Below, piece after piece: positions 46,535 to 54,060 of a stretch of 64,000 bases of DNA. Where the stretch lies: contig CAWDQN010000002.1 of assembly GCA_963804495.1 (NCBI GenBank), forward strand, positions 1-64,000, in the 5' to 3' direction. Position numbers and translations under genes: made by a program. The notes beneath the pieces are model-generated. The model ran no database searches. It worked only from the letters and a program-made list of their open reading frames with translations, and was not told the origin of the DNA. This DNA is from Rhodovastum sp963804495. GTDB lineage: Bacteria; Pseudomonadota; Alphaproteobacteria; Acetobacterales; Acetobacteraceae. The first letter of the stretch is position 1, and each line of letters opens with the position of its first letter.

Positions 46535-46548
46535 TTGACGCATATCAA
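46535..46548 (-). promoter_or_regulatory. FNR/FixK-type box upstream of the ferredoxin-oxidoreductase genes
   Basis: Minus strand TTGATATGCGTCAA matches the consensus TTGAY-N4-RTCAA fully. Its centre is about 42 bases from the ATG at 46499. If it works from the usual -41.5 position, transcription would begin at the start codon, giving a leaderless message. Fits oxygen-controlled anaerobic respiration. Confidence 0.7.
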
Positions 46549-46642
46549 GCGCAGGGCGGCGCATCCCGACATGCAGCGGAACGATCGACCCGTCATTGCC
46601 GTGGTTGCGCCTGTGACGGGTCGATCCCTCGGCGGTTCGGCA

Positions 46643-46849
46643 TCAGGCCGTCGGTTTGTCTTCCCGCGGCACCTCCGGACCCGCGCTGTCAGCGCCCGGC
46701 GGAAACGCAGTGGGACCGCTTCCGTGCCTGCCATAGAGGAAGGCGATCAGTGCGCACATTGCGGCCTCGGTCGTCCGTCCCGCGATCGCGGCATTCGCGG
46801 CCATCCCGGCATAGGCGGCGGCGATTGTCGTGCTATCAATACGCTCCAT
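46643..46849 (-). CDS. small Ala-rich protein, uncertain
   Basis: 68 aa from ATG 46849: an Ala-rich helix region (ISSTTIAAAYAG-like start, then GMAANAAIAGRTTEAAMCAL and IAFLYGRHG), then a Pro/Asp-rich tail. It has no clear ribosome-binding site and no known family. Composition is compatible with a gene, and it lies divergent to the HTH-like gene at 46953. It could also be chance; kept at low confidence. Confidence 0.4.
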   Translation of the reverse strand: MERIDSTTIAAAYAGMAANAAIAGRTTEAAMCALIAFLYGRHGSGPTAFPPGADSAGPEVPREDKPTA

Positions 46850-46952
46850 GATACTTGGCTTTCGGTTCGTTGTTACGACAATGCGCAATTGTACGAACAG
46901 AATCGGACGGGCCAATCAGGAATAACGGGCGGCACCAGAAAGGCACGGGAGC

Positions 46953-47858
46953 GTGGACCAGCCGGGATCGAGAAAGAAGAAAGCGGATCTTTCCGGTTTT
47001 TCCAGTTCTTTCTCCACATGTTTCCGCCGTTGGGCAGAGAGCCAACCAGATGGCAGCGAAGGACGGCTGCGAAGCAATTTCGCGGCTTTGTGTGGCGCCG
47101 ATACGAAGACCATCGAGAACTGGCTGAACGGCCGCTGCGCACCCAAGGCGGCGAAGTTCGATGCGGTTCTCGTGGTGTTTCGCAAGGCCCGGATCGAGGA
47201 CGCCCTGATCTCGTTGCTCGATGCGGCCTATCGCGCTCGCGGGGTTGCGACGGACGCCGCCCCAGCGGTCTGGCCCCGTCCCGCCGGAAAGGCCCGCCCG
47301 GTCACCGACCGCAAGATCGCTGCGCCGGAGCTGGTCGATCTTTCGCTGGACAAGCCCGGCCAAGGAAGCAGTCCAGAGGAGTTCGAGTTGCTGCTGACCC
47401 TGCTGTTCCGGACGCATCGGGTCACCGACAGGCGCTTCAGGGCAGAGATCGGGCTGCGGCAGGCGCGGCTGGTCTACGAGGCCATCGCCTGCCACCCGCG
47501 CGTAAATTCACGCTACGGGCAGCTCCCCACTCGGCCTGACGTGGTCGAGTTGCTGGAGGGCAATCAATGGCGGTTTGTCGGTCCGCTCGACGCGGAAGGG
47601 GTGCTGCGTGGCGGCCCGCCGGAGTTGGACCAACTGGCGGTCATGCAGCGGGACGGCACCGACGTGCTGCCGCGTGTGACTGTCAGCCTTCAGTGTGACC
47701 GCGACTCCGACCTTGAGGTGGTGATTCGACAGGCCGATGTGACGATGAGTGCCAGCAAGCAAAAAGTGGTGGAGCGATACCTGAAGAAATGTCTGCGCGC
47801 GCCGGATGGCAGCGTGCGGCTGGGCGAGGCCAGCCTGATCTGGAAAGACGACACATGA
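46953..47858 (+). CDS. HTH-like protein coupled to a SUMF1-domain protein
   Basis: 301 aa from GTG 46953. Residues ~35-75 look like a helix-turn-helix (LRSNFAALCGADTKTIENWL then NGRCAPKAAKFDAVL), of the kind where TIENWLNGR would be the recognition helix. The middle is unassigned; the C-terminal ~110 residues are beta-rich (PRVTVSLQCDRDSDLEVVIR, KVVERYLKKCLRAPDGSVRL). No signal peptide. Its TGA overlaps the ATG of the SUMF1 gene (ATGA at 47855-47858), so the two proteins are almost certainly made together. Possible roles are regulator, sensor or effector of a two-gene cassette; none is established. Confidence 0.6.
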   Translation: MDQPGSRKKKADLSGFSSSFSTCFRRWAESQPDGSEGRLRSNFAALCGADTKTIENWLNGRCAPKAAKFDAVLVVFRKARIEDALISLLDAAYRARGVATDAAPAVWPRPAGKARPVTDRKIAAPELVDLSLDKPGQGSSPEEFELLLTLLFRTHRVTDRRFRAEIGLRQARLVYEAIACHPRVNSRYGQLPTRPDVVELLEGNQWRFVGPLDAEGVLRGGPPELDQLAVMQRDGTDVLPRVTVSLQCDRDSDLEVVIRQADVTMSASKQKVVERYLKKCLRAPDGSVRLGEASLIWKDDT

Positions 47859-49009
47859 AGCTGACGGCTGAGCAGCGCCGCATCCTCCGCAATGTTCTGG
47901 CGGCGACTGAAACCGATGTCGTGCGCCTCGGACGGATCGCGGGATTCGAACCGGCGAGAGATTATCGTTTTGCCGATTGGCGTGGGGCGGATTTCGGCAG
48001 CCATGACTTATCCGGCTTCGATTTCGCCGGTGCCGACGTCAGAGGCGCGATCTTTTCCAAAGCAAGCGGGATCGAGCCTTCCATGTTTGTCAGTGCCGTC
48101 TGGGACGCCAGTACGGAATGGCCGCCCGACTTCCAGCCTAGCTGGCTGGATGTGACGTGGGCAGACGCCGCGGGTTGGGATCGTTATGGTAATTGGGCGA
48201 GCTTCAGCGTGCCGGCGGCGGGCGGAAGCCGGGTGACGCAGCGTCTGCGCTGGTGTCCGCCGGGGCGGTTCGCGATGGGCTCGCCGGCGGATGAGGAAGG
48301 TCGGTTCGAGTGGGAAGGACTGCAGCACGAGGTGACGCTGGCGGCGGGGTTCTGGCTGTTCGACACGCCGTGCACGCAGGCGCTGTGGGAAGCGGTGATG
48401 GGCGACAACCCGAGCGAGTTCGTCAGCCCGACGCGGCCGGTGGAGAGGGTTAGTTTCGATGACGTGCAGGCGTTCCTGGCGAAGGTGAACACGCTGGTGC
48501 CGGCTCTCGGCCTGGTACTGCCGTCGGAGGCGCAGTGGGAATATGCCTGCCGGGCGGGAACGAGCACGGCGACCTATGCGGGCGAGATAAGCATCCTCGG
48601 TGCGTTTAACGCGCCGGTGCTGGACGGGATTGCCTGGTATGGCGGCAACAGCGGCGTGGGGTTCGAACTGGAGAACGGGCTCGATTCCAGCCATTGGTCG
48701 GAGAAGCAATATGATCACACGCGTGCCGGCACGCGGCCGGTAGGGACGAAGCGGGCCAATGCGTGGGGCCTGTACGACATGCTGGGGAATGTGTTCGAGT
48801 GGTGTGCTGACCATTGGCATGACAGTTTTGAGGGGGCGCCGAAAGCCGGATCGGCGTGGGTCTATGCGGATGAGGGTGCTGCGGTCCGCGTCATCCGCGG
48901 CGGGTCCTGGAGCAACGACGCGCGCCACGTGCGTGCCGCGTGCCGCCTCTGGAGCGAGCCCGGCGACCGCCTCAGCCTCGTCGGTTTTCGCTGCGCCCGA
49001 GTTCAGTGA
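47855..49009 (+). CDS. pentapeptide-like and formylglycine-generating-enzyme (SUMF1) domain protein
   Basis: 384 aa. Residues ~30-75 contain pentapeptide-like steps (DWRGADFGSHDLSGFDFAGA, DVRGAIF). Residues ~125-384 are an FGE/SUMF1 domain: WCPPGRFAMGSPADEEGR, PCTQALWEAVMGDNPSEF, RPVERVSFDDVQAFLAKVN, LPSEAQWEYACRAGT, NAWGLYDMLGNVFEWCADHW and VIRGGSWSNDARHVRAACRL, ending VGFRCARVQ. The C-type-lectin-like fold is used by true sulfatase-activating enzymes and by many non-catalytic binding proteins. The copper-binding Cys pair of true FGE is not evident, and no sulfatase gene is near, so a binding or effector role is more likely. Coupled to the HTH-like gene by ATGA. Confidence 0.78.
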   Translation: MKLTAEQRRILRNVLAATETDVVRLGRIAGFEPARDYRFADWRGADFGSHDLSGFDFAGADVRGAIFSKASGIEPSMFVSAVWDASTEWPPDFQPSWLDVTWADAAGWDRYGNWASFSVPAAGGSRVTQRLRWCPPGRFAMGSPADEEGRFEWEGLQHEVTLAAGFWLFDTPCTQALWEAVMGDNPSEFVSPTRPVERVSFDDVQAFLAKVNTLVPALGLVLPSEAQWEYACRAGTSTATYAGEISILGAFNAPVLDGIAWYGGNSGVGFELENGLDSSHWSEKQYDHTRAGTRPVGTKRANAWGLYDMLGNVFEWCADHWHDSFEGAPKAGSAWVYADEGAAVRVIRGGSWSNDARHVRAACRLWSEPGDRLSLVGFRCARVQ

Positions 49010-49342
49010 GAGCGGCAGCGAAGGGCGGGGAGGAGCAAGCCCAGGCGAGCGGAGCGAGCGGGCGGCGACGACCCAGCCCGCAGCGGGGCGAAAGTGAAAC
49101 CTTCTCTTTCTGCATGGGGTCCAGGGGCCTGTGGCCCCTGGTGGCGGGTCCAGGGCAGAGCCCTCGTGGGGTTCGCGGCTGCAACGATACCGCCCCTTCA
49201 TCCAACCCATAACCCGCCAGCATTTCCCCCGCGCACCGAAACCTGACAATCTGCTACCGTGCCAAACGGGCCGCCGGGCGGCGGACAACGCAACGAAACC
49301 CCTCGCCCGCGAGCCCGGAACACGTTCTCTCAGGGGAGTGAA
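49010..49342 (+). other. 333-bp gap with a dispersed repeat
   Basis: Contains the palindromic repeat copy at 49121-49161 and the AGGGGAG site of the next gene. Otherwise nothing recognisable; no reverse transcriptase or template repeat next to the SUMF1 gene. Confidence 0.4.
49121..49161. repeat. dispersed palindromic repeat, copy 4
   Basis: CCAGGGGCC-TGT-GGCCCCTGG (49121-49141) followed by GGCGGGTCCAGGGCAGAGCC. Same two-block structure as the copies at 20897 and 53976, forward orientation. Confidence 0.8.
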
Positions 49343-49723
49343 ATGACAAGCCCGACCATCCTCGCCGCCGCCGCCGCCCTGGCCATGGCGCTCACCGCGC
49401 CCGCCGCCCTCGCCCAAACCCCAACCCCACCACCCAAACTGGTCCTCGCCGACCACTCCATGCGCGCCAGCATGCTCATCGGCATGAAAGTGCTCGACGA
49501 TCAGGGCGAGCCCCTCGGCACGATCGTGGAAATCCTGGTGAAAGATCGCGCCGCCGAACCAACGGCGGTCATCGCCGTCGCCGACCTCGGCTCGCTCTCC
49601 ACCAAGCTCGTGGCGGTGCCGCTGAGCCACGTGAAAATCAAAGGCGACAAAGCCACGATGCCGGGCATGACGAAGAAAATGATGATCGCTATGCCGCTTT
49701 ATGACTACGAGGGGGGGAAGTAA
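49343..49723 (+). CDS. exported PRC-barrel domain protein
   Basis: 126 aa; ATG 49343 follows AGGGGAG. Signal peptide ILAAAAALAMALTAPAALAQ. The rest is a single PRC-barrel: RASMLIGMKVLDDQGEPLGT, IVEILVKDRAAEPTAVIAVA, KLVAVPLSHVKIKGD. Periplasmic PRC-barrel proteins are frequent in Acetobacteraceae and Rhizobiales; they are small beta-barrel adaptors of unknown partner. Followed by a dispersed repeat. Confidence 0.85.
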   Translation: MTSPTILAAAAALAMALTAPAALAQTPTPPPKLVLADHSMRASMLIGMKVLDDQGEPLGTIVEILVKDRAAEPTAVIAVADLGSLSTKLVAVPLSHVKIKGDKATMPGMTKKMMIAMPLYDYEGGK

Positions 49724-49739
49724 CCCAAGGCAAGGAAGG

Positions 49740-49783
49740 CCAGGGCTCTGCCCTGGACCCGCCAGGGGCCGAGAGGCCCCTGG
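49740..49783. repeat. dispersed palindromic repeat, copy 5 (inverted)
   Basis: CCAGGGCTCTGCCCTGG (49740-49756) then CCAGGGGCC-GAGA-GGCCCCTGG (49762-49783), the inverse order of copy 4. It fills the gap between the PRC-barrel gene and the convergent ald gene and is well placed to end both transcripts. Confidence 0.8.
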
Positions 49784-49794
49784 GACCCCACGAC

Positions 49795-50913
49795 TTAAGA
49801 CTTTAACGCAAGCGCGGGGCTTCGGAACTCGAGATCCAGAGCACCGGCCACCGCTTCGTGCGTGACCAGACCCGCATGCACGTTCAGCCCGGCGCGCAAA
49901 TGCAGATCGTCCTGCACCGCCCCGCGCCAGCCCTTGCCAGCCAGCGCCAGCACAAACGGCAACGTCGCATTGCCGAGCGCCAAGGTCGACGTTCTGGCCA
50001 CCGCGCCGGGCATGTTGGTCACGCAATAATGCACCACACCCTCCTCCACATACGTCGGCTGGGCATGCGTCGTCGGCCGGCTGGTCTCGAAACAACCACC
50101 CTGGTCGATGGCAATGTCCACCACCACCGAACCCGGCCGCATCCGCCGCACCATCTCCCGCGTCACCAGCTTCGGCGCCGCCGCCCCGGGCACCAGGACC
50201 GCACCGATCACCAGATCCGCCTCGGTCACCGCATGCTCGATCGCATCGGTGGTCGAGAACAGCGTGTGCAACTGTGACGGAAACTGCTGCTCCAGCTCGC
50301 GCAGCCGGGGCAGCGACTTGTCGATCACCGTCACCGTCGCGCCAATCCCCACCGCCATCGTGGCGGCATGCGTGCCGGCGACACCGCCGCCGATCACCAC
50401 CACCCGGCCCGACGGCACCCCCGGCACGCCGCCCAGCAGCACCCCCGCGCCGCCCTGCTCGCGCTCCAGGCAATGCGCGCCCACCTGCACGCTCATCCGC
50501 CCCGCCACCTCGCTCATCGGCGCCAGCAGCGGCAACGATCCCCGCGCATCGGTCACCGTTTCATAGGCGATGCAGGTCGCCCCCAATTCAATCAGCCCGA
50601 CCGTCTGGGCGCGATCGGCGGCGAGATGCAGATAAGTGAACAGCACCTGCCCCGGCCGCAGCATCGCAATTTCGCCGGGTTGTGGCTCCTTCACCTTCAC
50701 CACCATCTCGGCCTCGGCGAACACGGCCGCAGCATCCGGCGCGATGCCGGCCCCGGCCGCGCGATACGCCTCATCGGGGAAGCCAATGGAAACGGCCGCC
50801 CCCTGCTGCACCACCACACTATGGCCCTGTGCAACCAGCTCGCGAACGGCGGCGGGGGTGAGCCCCACCCGGTACTCGTGGGTCTTGATCTCCTTCGGAA
50901 CGCCGATCTTCAC
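49795..50913 (-). CDS. ald: alanine dehydrogenase
   Basis: 372 aa, the standard length. NAD-dependent interconversion of L-alanine and pyruvate plus ammonia. The start is GTG 50913 behind a strong AAGGAGG site; the ATG at 50976 is rejected. Signatures: MKIGVPKEIKTHEYRVGLTP, LFTYLHLAADRAQTVGLIEL with the catalytic His, the dinucleotide loop VVVIGGGVAGTHAATMAVGI, ELVIGAVLVPG-like stretch (DLVIGAVLVPGAAAPKL), DIAIDQGGCFETSRPTTHAQ and HYCVTNMPGAVARTST. Likely used in alanine catabolism or ammonium assimilation. Single gene, no adjacent Lrp-type regulator. Confidence 0.95.
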   Translation of the reverse strand: MKIGVPKEIKTHEYRVGLTPAAVRELVAQGHSVVVQQGAAVSIGFPDEAYRAAGAGIAPDAAAVFAEAEMVVKVKEPQPGEIAMLRPGQVLFTYLHLAADRAQTVGLIELGATCIAYETVTDARGSLPLLAPMSEVAGRMSVQVGAHCLEREQGGAGVLLGGVPGVPSGRVVVIGGGVAGTHAATMAVGIGATVTVIDKSLPRLRELEQQFPSQLHTLFSTTDAIEHAVTEADLVIGAVLVPGAAAPKLVTREMVRRMRPGSVVVDIAIDQGGCFETSRPTTHAQPTYVEEGVVHYCVTNMPGAVARTSTLALGNATLPFVLALAGKGWRGAVQDDLHLRAGLNVHAGLVTHEAVAGALDLEFRSPALALKS

Positions 50914-51009
50914 CTGGGTTTCCTCCTTGCAACGGGGCTGAGAACGCAATCGTTGGCCCCGCCGCAAGGACGTCAACCCCCGCCGTGCCGGCCGCAGCCG
51001 GAAACCCGC

Positions 51010-51339
51010 TCAGTCATCGTGCTTCACCTTCGGCGAGTCGTCCTCGTCCTCCGGCAAATCGTCGGCCACTTCGTCCTCCTCCTCATCCACTTCTTCCAAC
51101 GGATCGGTTTCGATCAGCGTCGGCTCGGCGGCGGCGGCCTCGACGATGGGCGTCGGCGGCTGCCGGCCGGACCACCGCACCGCGGCGGCACGCGCCACCG
51201 GCGTCACCCGAGGTTTGATCCGAGGCTGCTCGACGCCACATTTCGGGCACACCGCCGGCGTGCGGGTGAGATCGTAGAACCGCACGGCGCACGCAGTACA
51301 TGTCACCTTGCGGCCGAATTCAGGCTTGCCCAACAGCAC
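51010..51339 (-). CDS. TIGR02300 family (FYDLNK-type) zinc-ribbon-like protein
   Basis: 109 aa from GTG 51339 (AGGAA seven bases before; TTG 51345 is the other option). The conserved start is GKPEFGRKVTCTACAVRFYD then LTRTPAVCPKCG, with two Cys pairs that can hold a zinc ion. The C-terminal half is low-complexity and very acidic (EVDEEEDEVADDLPEDEDD). The family is specific to Alphaproteobacteria; function unknown, perhaps nucleic-acid or RNA-polymerase associated. This gene is one of the better pointers to the taxonomic class. Confidence 0.88.
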   Translation of the reverse strand: MLLGKPEFGRKVTCTACAVRFYDLTRTPAVCPKCGVEQPRIKPRVTPVARAAAVRWSGRQPPTPIVEAAAAEPTLIETDPLEEVDEEEDEVADDLPEDEDDSPKVKHDD

Positions 51340-51563
51340 CTCCAATTCCTAAAAATCAGCTCAGGTCAGCGACGCGGCCTGCATATTCTCCGAGCACGCC
51401 GGTGCGAGAGCATGATAAAACCCAGGTCCATTGCCACCGGCATTTGCCGGTCTCTTGTAAAATATAGGCCGAGCCCGAGGCATTTGCATCGTCACACCGG
51501 AAATTTATTGCCGCCCCGCCGGTGTCAGCCTTTGGTCATCAGGTAGATCCCTGTCAACGCCCC

Positions 51564-51595
51564 TTGACCTTCCGGGGCCCGGACTCTCCATCTAT
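51564..51595 (+). promoter_or_regulatory. CueR-like promoter of the copper ATPase
   Basis: TTGACC (51564-51569) followed by TTCCGGGGCCCGGA, a dyad in the spacer, and ATCTAT (51590-51595) about 20 bases on. A long spacer with a dyad, starting TTGACCTTCC, is typical of copper-responsive MerR-family (CueR) promoters. The ATG at 51601 is six bases after the -10 and has no Shine-Dalgarno, suggesting a leaderless transcript. Confidence 0.45.
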
Positions 51596-51600
51596 TCCTC

Positions 51601-53804
51601 ATGACCGACCTGCTCGAAGCCCGGCCGCCGCACGCCGCATCCCCCCCGGACTTACGGGATACGACCGACCTCAGCATCGTCGGCATGACCTGCGGCTCCT
51701 GCGTCGGCCGGGTGGAGCGTGCCTTGTCGCGCGTGCCCGGCGTTCTGGGGGCGGAGGTGAACCTCGCCACCTCCCGTGCCCGCGTGGTGCATGTGTGCGG
51801 CAGGGCCGATGCAGCCGACCTCGCCGCCGCCGTTCGCAAGGCCGGTTTCGACGCCCGCCCGGCGACTGACGCCACGACCCCGACCGCCGACCCCGAACGC
51901 CGCGCATTTGTCCATCTCATCGCCGCCATCGTGCTCAGTGCGCCTTTGCTGCTGGGCATGGCCACGCATGCAGCCGGGCTGCACTGGATGCTTCCGGCCT
52001 GGGCCCAGGCCGTGATGGCCACCATCGTGCAGGTCTGGCCGGGCGCGCGGTTCTATGCGGCAGCTTGGAGTTCGGTGCGCGCCGGCGCCGGCAACATGGA
52101 CCTGCTCGTCGCCCTCGGCACTTCGGCGGCCTGGGGCCTGAGCACCTGGAACCTGCTCGCCGCGCCGTCCGGCACCATGCCGGCGCTCTATTACGAGTTC
52201 CTCTGCGGTGCTGATCGCCACCGTCCTGCTCGGCAAATTCCTGGAAACCCGCGCCAAGGTCCAGACGGCCGCCGCCCTGCGTGCGCTCGCCCGCCTCCGC
52301 CCGGACACCGCCTGCCTGCGCCGAGGCACCACCGAACACAGCATCCCGATCGCCCAGGTGGTGGTGGGCGACGTGGTCGTGGTGCGCCCCGGCGAGCGCA
52401 TCCCGGTCGATGGCACGGTGCTGGACGGCGGCGGCAGCGTCGATGAAATCCATGCTCACCGGTGAAAGCCTGCCGGTGGAGAAGGAAACGGGCCTCCCCG
52501 TGGCCGGCGGGTCCATCCTGGGCGACGGCGTGCTGTCGGTTCGCACCACCGCCGTCGGCGCCGAGACGGTGCTGGCCCGTATCGTTCGCCTGGTCGAGGG
52601 CGCCCAGGCGTCCAAGCCGCCGATCCAGCGCCTGGTGGACCGGGTCAGCGGCGTGTTTGTCCCTTCCGTGCTGGTGGTGGCGTTGATCACCTTCATGGGC
52701 TGGTGGGCCACCGGCGCCGATCTCGCCACCGCCGTGCTGAATGCTGTCGCTGTCCTGGTCATCGCTTGCCCGTGTGCCCTTGGGCTGGCCACGCCCGCGG
52801 CGATCATGGTGGCGACCGGCGCCGCCGCGCGGCGCGGCATTCTCATTCGCGACGCCGCATCCCTCGAAAGCGCCCGCGATGTCACGCTGGTCGCCTTCGA
52901 CAAAACCGGCACGCTCACCAACGGCCGTCCCGACCTCACCGATCTTGTCCCCGCCGAAGGTAGTTCGGCCGACGACGTGCTGCGTCTGGCCGCCGCCCTG
53001 CAGGCCAACAGCGAGCACCCGCTGGCCGAGGCCATCCGCCGGCGTGCCTCCGCGCCCCCAATGGCGGAAGGCTTCCGTGCCCTCGCCGGCCGCGGCGTCT
53101 GCGCCACCGTCGAGGCCCGCACCCTGTTGCTCGGCAGCCGCCGCCTGCTGGACGAGGCCGGCATTCCCCCCGGCGCCTTGGCCGAAACCGCCGCCACCCT
53201 GGCGGCCCGGGGCCGCACTATCTCCTGGCTCGCCGAAACCGCTCCTACGCCACGCCCGCTCGGTCTGCTTGCCTTCGCCGATGCCCCGCGCCCGACCGCC
53301 CGCGAGGCCGTCGCCACGCTGCGCCGCGCCGGCATCGGCGTCGTGCTGCTCACCGGCGATTCTTGCGGTGCCGCCGATGCCATCGCTGCCGCCCTTGGCA
53401 TCGACCGCGTGGCCGCCGAAATCCTGCCCGAGGGTAAAGCCGAGCAGGTCGCCGCCTTTCGTCGCCAGGGTGAGGTGGTCGCCATGGTCGGCGACGGTAT
53501 CAACGACGCCCCCGCCCTGGCCGCCGCCGATGTGGGCATGGCCATGGGCACCGGCACAGACGTAGCCATGTCCACTGCCGGCATCACCTTGATGCGCGGT
53601 GACCCTGCTTTTGTACCACAGGCCCTCGACATCGCGCGGCGCACCCACCGGACCATTCGCCAGGGACTGTTCTGGGCCTTTGCCTACAATGTGATCGGCA
53701 TTCCTTTGGCGGCATTCGGACTGCTTAACCCGCTCGTCGCCGGTGTGGCGATGGCGCTGTCCAGCGTGAGCGTGGTCACCAATGCGCTGCGGTTGCGAAA
53801 GTAA
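51601..53804 (+). pseudogene. copA: copper-exporting P1B-type ATPase, two frameshifts
   Basis: The three pieces 51601-52446, 52208-52465 and 52281-53804 join into 733 residues when two extra bases are removed: one T at 52198-52199 (ALYYE then SSAVLIATVLLGKFLETRAK) and one A at 52446-52448 (GSVDE then SMLTGESLPVEKETGLP). Motifs of a copper pump: N-terminal metal-binding GMTCGSCVGRVE, TGES actuator loop, CPCALGLATP in TM6, FDKTGTLTNG phosphorylation site, NSEHPLAEAI (HP motif) and GDGINDAPALAAADVG hinge. It pumps Cu(I) out of the cytoplasm. All domains are undamaged, so the breaks look recent or artefactual. Confidence 0.9.
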
Positions 53805-53814
53805 GCAAGACCAG

Positions 53815-53884
53815 GGCTCTGCCCTGGACCCTCCGTCCCGCGAAGCGTGCCTTCGGCGCGACGGGCAATGGCCCCCTGGACCCC
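53815..53884. repeat. dispersed palindromic repeat, copy 6 (inverted)
   Basis: CCAGGGCTCTGCCCTGG then a divergent middle and GGCCCCCTGGACCCCGCAAC, directly next to the left arm of the 33-bp inverted repeat. Inverted relative to copy 7 on the other side of that structure. Confidence 0.75.
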
Positions 53885-53889
53885 GCAAC

Positions 53890-53967
53890 TTTAGACTGTT
53901 GTTATACATGGGGGTGAGGAGGCGAACCGGCTCACCTCCTCACCCCCATGTATAACAACAGTCTAAA
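53890..53967. repeat. perfect 33-bp inverted repeat with 12-base loop
   Basis: Left arm 53890-53922 (starts TTTAGACTGTTGTTATACAT, ends GGTGAGGAGG) and right arm 53935-53967, its exact reverse complement; loop CGAACCGGCTCA. A TTT...AAA-ended perfect stem of this size is far beyond an ordinary terminator. It lies between the copper ATPase and the alcohol dehydrogenase genes and is bracketed by inverted copies of the dispersed repeat. It may be a mobile element remnant or a strong transcription block. Confidence 0.95.
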
Positions 53968-53973
53968 AGTAAC

Positions 53974-54023
53974 GGGTTCCAAGGGCCTTTCGGCCCTTGG
54001 CGGGTCCAGGGCAGAGCCCCGGC
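53974..54023. repeat. dispersed palindromic repeat, copy 7
   Basis: GGGTTCCAAGGGCCTTTCGG, CCCTTGGCGGGTCCAGGGCA, GAGCCCCGGCC. The best-preserved forward copy; contains both palindromes (CCAAGGGCC/GGCCCTTGG and CCAGGGC/GCCC). Confidence 0.8.
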
Positions 54024-54060
54024 CTTGCTTGCCTGTCCCACCCCAAAAGGAATCCCTTCC

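Noticed and set aside
48860..49342. Diversity-generating retroelement target at the C-terminus of the SUMF1 protein
   Set aside because: The GGSWSND...GFRCA end resembles a DGR variable region, but no template repeat or reverse transcriptase is seen near it.
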